DNA of 64,000 nt from G963668435 sp963668435 (lineage in GTDB: Bacteria > Latescibacterota > Latescibacteria > Latescibacterales > Latescibacteraceae), in contig CAXXSC010000008.1 in the NCBI GenBank assembly GCA_963668435.2, forward strand, positions 1,364,001 through 1,428,000, written 5' to 3'. The notes beneath the pieces were generated by a model. The model saw nothing but the letters and a program-made list of their open reading frames with translations, was not told where the DNA came from and did no database searches. Numbering within the stretch: position 1 is the stretch's first letter; each line of letters starts with the position of its first letter. Shown here one piece after another: positions 26,321-35,100 of this stretch. The translations under genes were made by a program, and so were the position numbers.

Positions 26321-26364
26321 TTTGCCGGGTATAGAACTGTCTCAAAAACCCCAGGGAGTCGCCT

Positions 26365-27768
26365 TTGTTCAAAATCATCTACCAAAAAGAACTGCTAAAC
26401 CAGATCGGTTCGCAGAAATTCGCTGTCTCTCTTCTGCTCGTTTTGGCGCTGACTCTGTTGTCGGTGTCACTGGCAGGCGAACAGTATAAACATAGGCTGC
26501 ATGAATACTCGAAAGTCATCGCAAAACAGCAGTCTATACAAAGCGCCACACGGAGCATGACCCTGGAAACACTGGGTGATGGCAATTTTGAGACCGTTGA
26601 CATGCTCATCGTAAGAAAACCCACGGCGCTTTCAATTTTCGCGGGCGAAAAAGAATACACGTTGGGCGATGTCGTAGAGATTGAACTAAGAGAATACTCG
26701 GTTTATGCACAACCTTACAGTGCATTGAACGATATTATTCCAATTCGATTGCGGGATTTCATGTCGAAAATTTCCGGTCTTTTCGATTTCAGTAACATCA
26801 TCAAAATTCTATTCTCGCTGATCGCGATCCTTGTCGGTTTCGATATCATTTCCCGGGAAAAAATGGAGGGAACGCTACGGCAAATCCATGCAAACAGCAT
26901 ATCCCGTGCCACATTTTTATACGCGAAATGGACAGCCGGTTTTACCGTCACAGTCCTCGCCGTACTTTTCAGCTTCCTGCTCGCGCTTCTCTATCTGCTG
27001 CTCAGGAAGAACATCGTCTTCAGCTTCGAGGAAATGCTGCGAATTGCTCTGTTCGGTTGCGGATCTATACTGTATCTGTCATTCTTCTATACGCTGGCGG
27101 TGCTTGCTTCGACTATAGCCGGCGAATCGAAACATGCAATAATGATTATGCTGATCACATGGGTCAGCGTGGTGTTCGTCATTCCGAATACTGTTCATAT
27201 AGCAGCTGAGCGCCTTTTCGTCGATACCCCGATGGATGAGCTGACAACACAAAAAATGGCGGTGTATAAAAAGGACGCGGAAACAACCACCCGACTCCGT
27301 AATGAGAACAAAATACGAGAATTAAAAGAAATCAGAGCCCGGCAAAGAAAAGATATCAACGAAATAAAAAAGAAACAGTATGAGCAGCATCTCGCACAAA
27401 GAGCGAAAATCCAGTCGTTCATCATGATTTCCCCGGCAGTGTGCTATCAGGAACTCTCGGAGCGGATACTGGGCACATCGGCGGACGACTACATGGCGTT
27501 CATGGACAGGGCAAGAACGCTCAACGGGATATACGAAGATATGTTCGCGGAATATGTGTCCAGAAAACAGCGGACATTCGAATTCAGGAAATCATTCAAT
27601 GTCGAACTGAACGACACATTCATCAGAGCATCGTCCGACAATAACCGGCTCAGCCTCAGAGACAGCTTGTCCTCAACACTGTTGCTGCTGACAATGTTTA
27701 TGGTTGTAACCATGCTCGTATTCATGCTCAACCTGTATACATACAATACGGCAAAAACACTCGTATAG
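26365..27768 (+). CDS. ABC-2 type permease, DUF3526-like (permease 5 of 8, P5/P7 subtype)
   Basis: Starts with TTG at 26365; AGGGAG lies 7-8 nt upstream and no ATG fits. N-terminus MFKIIYQKELLNQIGSQKF. The first soluble segment has TALSIFAGEKEYTLGD, followed by VGFDIISREKMEGTLRQIHANSISRATFLYAKW. The IHAN...SR...AKW.AG pattern is shared only with permease 7. The second soluble segment is highly charged (RARQRKDINEIKKKQYEQHL), and the DUF3526-like block reads ISPAVCYQELSERILGTSADDYMAFMDRA, again closest to permease 7. The tail is TYNTAKTLV, not the YDVR end of six other permeases. Permease 6 starts within 10 nt of the stop, which suggests translational coupling. Confidence 0.87.
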   Translation: MFKIIYQKELLNQIGSQKFAVSLLLVLALTLLSVSLAGEQYKHRLHEYSKVIAKQQSIQSATRSMTLETLGDGNFETVDMLIVRKPTALSIFAGEKEYTLGDVVEIELREYSVYAQPYSALNDIIPIRLRDFMSKISGLFDFSNIIKILFSLIAILVGFDIISREKMEGTLRQIHANSISRATFLYAKWTAGFTVTVLAVLFSFLLALLYLLLRKNIVFSFEEMLRIALFGCGSILYLSFFYTLAVLASTIAGESKHAIMIMLITWVSVVFVIPNTVHIAAERLFVDTPMDELTTQKMAVYKKDAETTTRLRNENKIRELKEIRARQRKDINEIKKKQYEQHLAQRAKIQSFIMISPAVCYQELSERILGTSADDYMAFMDRARTLNGIYEDMFAEYVSRKQRTFEFRKSFNVELNDTFIRASSDNNRLSLRDSLSSTLLLLTMFMVVTMLVFMLNLYTYNTAKTLV

Positions 27769-27777
27769 GGAATGACG

Positions 27778-29169
27778 ATGGGACAGATACTGCTAAAAGA
27801 TTTGAAGACAATTGCCACACAGAGATCGGTCTATTTCCTGACCTCATTGCTGTTACTGCTGTTTATTGTCAATGGTGTTCTCTACAGTTTCAGATACGAG
27901 GAGCAGATCGCTTACCACAACAGAATGCTGTCCCGGCATAACTTTTCGACACCGATTGCGCGTACCATATTCATGCCGCCGAACCCCTTACAGTTTTGCT
28001 CAGACAACAACCCGGAACAACTGACGCTCAGCTTCCACTCCCAGCTCAACTTATTCTCGATCTCGAGAGAGGACGACGAGGCTATCAACAAATTCGTTTC
28101 GCCGGTCACCTGGCTGGATTGGAGCAACCTTGTCAAAGTGGTATTCAGTCTTCTGATAATTGTCATGGCGCATAACCTGATCTCGGATGAGCTCGAAACA
28201 AAAACGCTCGGCCTGATCTGTTCGTATTCCGTCTCCCGCTGGCAGATATATCTCGGCAAACTGCTGAGTGTCATCATTGTCTCGACACTTATTCTGATCT
28301 TGGCCATAAGCACGGGGCTCTTGTCCATCATTCTGCTGGGCAGGATAACGGTCGATACAGCCATGATCTATAAACTGCTGCTCTTTTTCGTTCTCTCACT
28401 GACCTATTGCACGTTTTTCAGCACTGCCAGCATAGCGGTATCGACAATAACGAAACGTTCCACCGTATCGTTGAGCGTGATGATACTTATCTGGATCGTC
28501 AGCATCATCATTCTGCCGGAAAGCATCACCTTTGCTGTCAAAAAACAGTTTCAGGAGCGCTACGGATTCGACTATGCCGCACAATTCATGCACACAGCCC
28601 ATGACTACACCGAGGAAATCGGACTTGTCCACGACTTTGCCGATAAAATAGCTTCCGTGCCGGAACATGAGCGGGAGATGATGATTCAGGAAATAAAAAA
28701 ACGCTTGCTGGCGGTAAATACAAAATATAACGAACAGGATTACAGGGTCACCGTCTCTACTTTCAGCGAGGATTTGTCGTTCATGAAAACACTCTACAGC
28801 TGGCTTCTACTTTCTCCATCGACGCTCTATCAGGTCCTGGTGGAAAAAGCACTGCTGAGCGGAAACGAATATTATGTTGAATTTGTCGAAGCATTTCTGC
28901 AATTCAACGCCGCATTTCGGGATGACCTCTACAACCGCTACAATACATACCAACCCCTTCCGGTGTCCACCTATGTAGAGCTGGACGGTAAAGAAGTGGA
29001 AATCTCTACCGATGTGCCCGATTTCGAGGATAACGGCATGCAGTTTGATTTCAGCAGAGCTGCGGCCATAACGCCTGGAACACTAAAGCAATTCAGTGTT
29101 CTGATACTTTTTGTGCTTCTGGCACTGATCTACGGTTTCATCGGATTTGTCAGGCTTGATGTAAGGTAA
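27778..29169 (+). CDS. ABC-2 type permease, DUF3526-like (permease 6 of 8, P6/P8 subtype)
   Basis: The ATG at 27778 is preferred because AGGGA stands 6 nt before it; an ATG at 27772 touches the ribosome site. N-terminus MGQILLKDLKTIATQRSVYF leads to TM1 with LLFIVNGVLYSF, almost the same as permease 8 (LMFIVNGIYFS). The first soluble segment contains PPNPLQFCSDNN, parallel to DPNPLSFINAAN in permease 8. Then follow MAHNLISDELETKTLGLICSYSVSRWQIYLGKLLS, STITKRSTVSLSVMILIWI and LSPSTLYQVLVEKALLSGN. The tail is FVRLDVR. An 89-bp gap separates it from permease 7. It pairs with permease 5 as one module. Confidence 0.87.
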   Translation: MGQILLKDLKTIATQRSVYFLTSLLLLLFIVNGVLYSFRYEEQIAYHNRMLSRHNFSTPIARTIFMPPNPLQFCSDNNPEQLTLSFHSQLNLFSISREDDEAINKFVSPVTWLDWSNLVKVVFSLLIIVMAHNLISDELETKTLGLICSYSVSRWQIYLGKLLSVIIVSTLILILAISTGLLSIILLGRITVDTAMIYKLLLFFVLSLTYCTFFSTASIAVSTITKRSTVSLSVMILIWIVSIIILPESITFAVKKQFQERYGFDYAAQFMHTAHDYTEEIGLVHDFADKIASVPEHEREMMIQEIKKRLLAVNTKYNEQDYRVTVSTFSEDLSFMKTLYSWLLLSPSTLYQVLVEKALLSGNEYYVEFVEAFLQFNAAFRDDLYNRYNTYQPLPVSTYVELDGKEVEISTDVPDFEDNGMQFDFSRAAAITPGTLKQFSVLILFVLLALIYGFIGFVRLDVR

Positions 29170-29258
29170 TTTTTATGGATAAAAATATTTGTGAAAAGTC
29201 ACTTCAGATCAGATATATCAAAGTTGTACTTCTAATATAGCGGGAGGATGCGACATCC

Positions 29259-30647
29259 ATGTTCGGAACCCTGTTGAATAACGAAATCCACCAGATGCTT
29301 CACTCGCGGAAATTTCTGCTGACAGCCCTTATTTCAGCAAGCCTCTTCCTGTTGAGCCTTTTTGTCTCGACCGAGCGCTATCTTGGCGAAAAGAGCGAAT
29401 ACGACAGTGCGGTCGCCGCTCAGACTGAGGCTATTGAGTTTACCCGGAACAGAAATGACGGTACACAGTATGACAAGGAGGAGCCGAACTGGGCAGGAGC
29501 TGTCTATAAAAAACCGGCTGTTCTGTCCATATTTGCCATCGGAATAGATGACAAGCTCGGTAACGCGGGCATGCTTGATCCTATAAGGACACCGTTTATC
29601 GCGCAGAAAATAAACCAGACAGACATGAACGCTTTCGACATGACAAGTGTTCTTGAAAATGTTCTCGACAGGATCGATGTGGCGATGGTCATACGGCTTC
29701 TGTTTTCGCTCATGGCAGTGGTGATAGCATTCGACATGATCAGCGGCGAACGCGAACGGGGCGTACTCAAACTTATCCACGCCAATAACGTGTCTCGGCT
29801 GAAAGTCATTACCGCAAAATGGTGTGCGGGTACACTGGCATTACTTTTCTCGTTATCAGTCGGCATACTCGTAGCGCTGATTTACCAGAATTTTGCCCGT
29901 CACATCGTGTTCGGATTTGAAGATATAATCCGCATCGGCGTGTTCTTCACTGTTTCCCTGCTCTATCTCTTTGTTTTCTATCACGGCTCACTCCTTCTTT
30001 CATGTGTTGTCAAATCCTCGCACACGGCAATTGTCGGGATGTTCCTCATCTGGACAGTCTGCCTGTTCATACTGCCAAACCTGGGAATTTTTGTCGCCCG
30101 CCAGATAATACCCTCGCCGCCATTCGATTACGCACGAACAGAAGTTTATAAAGTCAATAAGGGATACTGGGATAAGATGCTGGCTTTGGACAGGAATGAC
30201 CGGAAAAAATACCTGGCGGTACGGGCAGAACAGAAGCAGGCTGTTTTCGGCGTCAAACAGAATTTCATCAACAGCCTGCTCGAACAGCGGGCCATGGCAG
30301 TCCTGCTGTCAACGATTTCGCCGGCGGCCCTTTACGATTTCGCCGCCGAATATATTACGGGTACCTCTGTCGATGACCATACTGTGTTCATGAGCCGGGT
30401 GCACCATGCAAACGACATGTACTATTCATATACATTGAAACAGCGCAATCTAAGCACCGAGGAGCGCAAATCGCTCATCGTATCAACAGAAGAAGCGATT
30501 ACCAGCATTTCATTGGACAGCAACCGAATGCCGCTTATGAAAAGCGTAATGAAAGCATTGCCTTTCATTGCTGTTTTAACGATTCTGAACGCCTTCCTTG
30601 CACTGGCGATCATCGTTATCTACGACCAAAAAACGCCAATAATCTGA
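29259..30647 (+). CDS. ABC-2 type permease, DUF3526-like (permease 7 of 8, P5/P7 subtype)
   Basis: ATG at 29259 after GGGAGGATG. MFGTLLNNEIHQMLHSRKF, then TM1, VLSIFAIGIDDKLGNAG in the first soluble segment, and IAFDMISGERERGVLKLIHANNVSRLKVI followed by TAKWCAG. The second conserved block is SCVVKSSHTAIVGMFLIWT, and the DUF3526-like block ISPAALYDFAAEYITGTSVDDHTVFM is clearly related to that of permease 5. The tail IVIYDQKTPII lacks the YDVR end, like permease 5. It is followed after 17 nt by permease 8. The composition is mixed, without the strong AT bias of permease 1. Confidence 0.87.
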   Translation: MFGTLLNNEIHQMLHSRKFLLTALISASLFLLSLFVSTERYLGEKSEYDSAVAAQTEAIEFTRNRNDGTQYDKEEPNWAGAVYKKPAVLSIFAIGIDDKLGNAGMLDPIRTPFIAQKINQTDMNAFDMTSVLENVLDRIDVAMVIRLLFSLMAVVIAFDMISGERERGVLKLIHANNVSRLKVITAKWCAGTLALLFSLSVGILVALIYQNFARHIVFGFEDIIRIGVFFTVSLLYLFVFYHGSLLLSCVVKSSHTAIVGMFLIWTVCLFILPNLGIFVARQIIPSPPFDYARTEVYKVNKGYWDKMLALDRNDRKKYLAVRAEQKQAVFGVKQNFINSLLEQRAMAVLLSTISPAALYDFAAEYITGTSVDDHTVFMSRVHHANDMYYSYTLKQRNLSTEERKSLIVSTEEAITSISLDSNRMPLMKSVMKALPFIAVLTILNAFLALAIIVIYDQKTPII

Positions 30648-30664
30648 GGGAGGGGAACAGGCTC

Positions 30665-32062
30665 ATGCTGAAATATATCATGGAAAAAGAGATCAAAGCG
30701 CATCTTCTCGATTTCAAGCTCTATCCCATTGTCGCGATCATGCTGCTCATGTTCATCGTTAACGGTATTTACTTCAGCAATGAATACAGGCAGCACCATG
30801 ATTATTACGACCGTCAGCAGGAAAATCGCAGTCAAGTCGATTATATGCGGATCTATCAGCTCGATCCGAATCCGCTTTCTTTCATCAACGCGGCTAACGA
30901 AAAACAGGCAAGCGTCAGTTTCGTGTGCTGGATCGAATACTTTGAGACTGATCAGAAAAACGGCGAAACCGGGAACATTTTCCTTCCAGAAACTGTGTCT
31001 CCCGACTGGACATTTATTGTGACAGTGCTGTTCAGCCTTCTGATGATTGTCCTGTCATACAATTCCATTTCCGAGGAAATCGAACAGAAAACACTGCTCC
31101 TGAATTGTGCAAACGCACTTTCGAGGCTGGAACTATATTTGGGGAAATTCCTGAGCATGCTCCTGATCGCCGCGGTAATCCTGATCTTTTCGATGCTCTG
31201 CGGATTGACAGCAATTGTGTTAATTAGGGTAATACCTTTTAATCCAGCGTTTATCGGGAGCATCACCGTATTCTCCCTGTTGTCGCTTCTGTATGCATCG
31301 CTGTTCCTCATCATCGGGATGGGTTTTTCCAGTATGCTCAAAAACTCCACCTTGTCACTGATCGTATCAATGACCGCGTGGCTGTTCCTCATCATTCTGC
31401 TTCCCGAAGGCTTGGATGTACTTGTACAGCGTACACAGAAAAGCCCCTCCGCCCACGAGATCGCTCAAATGGCGGAGGCAATAAAATTCGGCCACATGAA
31501 TGATATCTTCATATTCAACCGCGAAAACAGGGATCATGAGAATCTGGATGAAAACGAAAAAAACAGGCTGATTGGGCAACTTACCGATGATTTCATTGTT
31601 CTCGGCGATCGTCATGCGGCAAAAGAACAGAAATTGTCTGACAGTATCGTGGATATTTACCGTCAGCGCTATATGGAACGTCAGCACCTGAAAAAGCTCT
31701 CCCCTGCGGTGCTCTTTCGCGATATTGTTGAAAAAAGCCTGTACTCGGGCAACCACCGCTTTCTCGACAGTCTCGACCAGGTACGCAGGTTCGAATCTTT
31801 GTTTCAGGATGATATTTTTAAACGCTATGGCGTCAGGCGGCGTGATTACGAGAATGCAACGGTAATAATAAACGGTGAGATTATCGATATAGAGCCGGAG
31901 AAGATCGATTACGGGTACAGCGGCCTCGAACACAGTTTCAGGCAGCCGGGATTGCTCGACTCCCTTGCAGCGGCGATCAGCGGAATTGCTATCATGATGA
32001 TGCTGCCGATCATCCTGTTTGTCTGGTCATTTATCGGATTCGTGCGATGTGATATTCGATAG
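30665..32062 (+). CDS. ABC-2 type permease, DUF3526-like (permease 8 of 8, P6/P8 subtype)
   Basis: Last gene of the operon. ATG at 30665 after GGGAGGGGA. MLKYIMEKEIKAHLLDFKLY, TM1 with LMFIVNGIYFS, DPNPLSFINAAN in the first soluble segment, then LSYNSISEEIEQKTLLLNCANALSRLELY with LGKFLS. The second block is SSMLKNSTLSLIVSMTAWL and the DUF3526-like block is LSPAVLFRDIVEKSLYSGN. The C-terminus is FVRCDIR. The pattern of shared motifs makes it a sister of permease 6. Its stop codon faces the giant kinase gene with an 87-bp gap. Confidence 0.87.
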   Translation: MLKYIMEKEIKAHLLDFKLYPIVAIMLLMFIVNGIYFSNEYRQHHDYYDRQQENRSQVDYMRIYQLDPNPLSFINAANEKQASVSFVCWIEYFETDQKNGETGNIFLPETVSPDWTFIVTVLFSLLMIVLSYNSISEEIEQKTLLLNCANALSRLELYLGKFLSMLLIAAVILIFSMLCGLTAIVLIRVIPFNPAFIGSITVFSLLSLLYASLFLIIGMGFSSMLKNSTLSLIVSMTAWLFLIILLPEGLDVLVQRTQKSPSAHEIAQMAEAIKFGHMNDIFIFNRENRDHENLDENEKNRLIGQLTDDFIVLGDRHAAKEQKLSDSIVDIYRQRYMERQHLKKLSPAVLFRDIVEKSLYSGNHRFLDSLDQVRRFESLFQDDIFKRYGVRRRDYENATVIINGEIIDIEPEKIDYGYSGLEHSFRQPGLLDSLAAAISGIAIMMMLPIILFVWSFIGFVRCDIR

Positions 32063-32063
32063 C

Positions 32064-32090
32064 TGACAGGCGGATTGCAGCTGCCTGTTA
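32064..32090. terminator. Weak hairpin between convergent genes
   Basis: ACAGGC and GCCTGT enclose about 10 nt between the stop of permease 8 and the stop of the giant kinase. The T-run on either side is poor, so this is only a possible bidirectional terminator. Confidence 0.3.
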
Positions 32091-32149
32091 TTGAGTTATC
32101 CCAGTGAACTTCGTAAAATCAGGAGCAGTATTGAAAGCGAAAATACATA

Positions 32150-35100
32150 TCAGCGGTCGAGAACTTCGCGGCATTTCATGGTAATATCGTTGTAGGTATA
32201 AGGTTTCTGGATGAAATCGACACCGTCCTCGAGGACTCCGTGGTGTTCGATGACATTGGCGGTATAGCCCGAAATGAAGAGTATTTTCGAGTCGGGACAT
32301 ATTTTTTTGATCAATTGGGTGAGATCTTTTCCGTTCATCTCGGGCAATATGACATCACTTATCACAAGACTGATTTCTTCCTTGTATTTTTCGGCGAGCT
32401 CAAGTGCTTTTTCCGGTGTTAACGCTGCATACACCTTGTAACCGGCATGGCTGAGGATGCGTGAGGTTACTTTCAGGTTTGCAGCGTCATCCTCAACCAG
32501 CAGGACCGTTTCCGTTCCGGTCGCGGTTTCCCCACTGACAGCGGAAGCGCTTCTTACCACAATCTCGCTTTCCTGATGTTTAATATAAATTTTGAATGTC
32601 GTTCCGTGGCCCGGTTCACTGTAGACATTGATGAATCCATCGTTCTGCTTGATAATACCGTAAACTGTCGAAAGACCGAGGCCGGTACCCTCCCCCAGAC
32701 CTTTGGTCGTGAAGAACGGCTCGAATATTTTTTCTTTTGTCTCGGCATCCATGCCAAGGCCGGTATCGCTTACCGCGAGCATGACATATTCCCCCGGAAT
32801 GCATTCCGCGTGGTCATCGCAGTATGATTCGTCAAATATGCTGTTCTCCGTTTCGATTGTAACCTTGCCGACACCGTTTATCGCATCACGGGCATTGACA
32901 CAGAGATTTGCCAAAATCTGGTCCACCTGGCTGGGATCGAGTTTGACTTTCCAGATATCCTCACCGGGCAGCCAGCGGAGATCGATATCCTCGCCTATGA
33001 GACGCTGCAGCATCTTGAGCATGCTTTCGATGGTCTCATTGATATCGATGACACGGGGCTTGAACGCCTGCTTTCTGGCGAAAGCCAATAACTGCCGGGT
33101 GAGATCCGCCGAACGGCTGGCGGCATCGGTAATTTCCTGCATGGCCTCCTTGAGCGGGGGCGATAATTCCTCCTCCAGGGCAGCCACTTCCGCCTGCAGG
33201 AGGATAACGTTGAGCATATTGTTGAAATCGTGGGCGACACCACCGGCCAGACGTCCGACAGCCTCCATTTTCTGCGACTGGTGGAGCTGCTCTTCCAACT
33301 CGACTTGTTTCTTTTCCGCTTTTTTACGTTCGCTGACATCGCGGGCCATCGCATAACGGTATTCTTTGCCGTTTGCAAAGAAGCGGGAGACCACAACCTC
33401 AACAGGAACCATGCGGCCGTCCTTGCGCCTGTGCTCAGACTCCGCAAAAAAACGAGCATTGTCAGGCATATTGTCCCAGTACGCCTGATTTTTATTAAGA
33501 TCGAAATCGGGGACTATAAACTCAACCGGCTGCCCTACCAATTCTTCGGCTGACCAGCCCAACATATCACTAGCCGCCGGATTAACCTCGACAATCTCGT
33601 TTTCAACCGAGAGAAGGTATACCGCATCGGATGTGGTCTCAATGAAACTCCTGTACCGGTTTTCACTTTCCCGGATGGCAGCCTCCGCCGCTTTTCGCTC
33701 ACTGATATCGCGGACAATAGAATAATAATACACCTCCCCGTTGACAAAAATCCTCGATCCGATCAGTTCAACAGGAACAAGCGTTCTGTCTTTGCGTTGA
33801 TGCATTGTTTCTGACTTCAACGGAGTGTTATTATCATTATTTTTCCAATACTCCCTGTACTCGGTCCGCATCTCCTCAGTGATAGTCGGATCGATGTCTT
33901 CAACCCTCATGCCTTTCAGTTCCTCCAGGGTCCAGCCCAGCATATCAATAGCCGCCTGGTTTGCATTGACGAATACTGTGTCTGCACTCGTAAGATATAA
34001 CGCATCAGAAGAGGTCTCGAAGAGAGCCTTGAAAAGGCTCTCGTTTTCACGTCGTGCCGCCTCCGCCTCCCGTAGTTTCGTGATATCGAGATTTGTGCCG
34101 ATCATGCGGACCGCGGTGCCTTCGTCATTGAAATGCACCGTACCGCGAGTCAGGATATCCACCCAATGCCCGTCCTTGTGCCTCATTTTAAACTCGGCCT
34201 CGAGATGATCCGTTTTACCGGCGATCACATCCTGCACACGCTGTTTGGCGATAGCGCACCCTTCCGGTTCAGTCAGACGTTCCCATGTATCAATACTGTT
34301 TTCCAGTTCGTCATCCGAATAGCCGATCATCTCTTTCCAGATCGGCGAGTAATACACCTCATTCGTAAGAAGATTCCAATCGTATATACCATCGTTGGTG
34401 GCGCGGATCGCCTCATCGAAACGCTCTTCGCTAACCTTTAAAGCCTCCACGGCCTCTTTGAGCGCTGTAATATCGAAATGAGTACCGACAGCGCGCACCG
34501 ATTTCCCCTGCTCATCGGTAATAACTGTCGCTTTCGACTGTATCCAGCGCCAGGACCCGTCTTTGTGCAGCATTCTGAACTCGACCTGGAACGGCAGGTC
34601 CGGGTGCTCTATAAAATGGCTTTCTGTTTCGACCGCAAACTCGATATCGTCCGGGTGCACCAAACGCTCCCATTCGGAAAAATGAGGCTTGATATCATCT
34701 TCGGAATAGCCAAGCATTGACTTCCATTCCGGCGAGTAATACACTTCGTTCGTAAGAAGGTTCCAGTCCCAGAGTCCTACACTGCCGCCTTTTACCGCCT
34801 GCTGAAACCGGAGATTCATCTCCTGGATCAGGTCTTCAGTCGCTCTCCGTTCTGTGACATCGATATTTGCCCCCACAAGCCGGACCGCTTTTCCGGTTTC
34901 GTCCCTATAGACAGTCGCCTGCACATGCATCCAGTGATAACTGCCGTCCTCATGCCAGTAACGGAGATCGTTTCCCGCATGGTCTGTTTTTCCCGAAATA
35001 AACTGCTGCATCGCCTTTTCCACGATAATTTTATCATCAGGGTGCAGGCGGCTGAGCCATATCTCCGTTTTGTCTCCGATATTATCGTCATGAATTCCGA

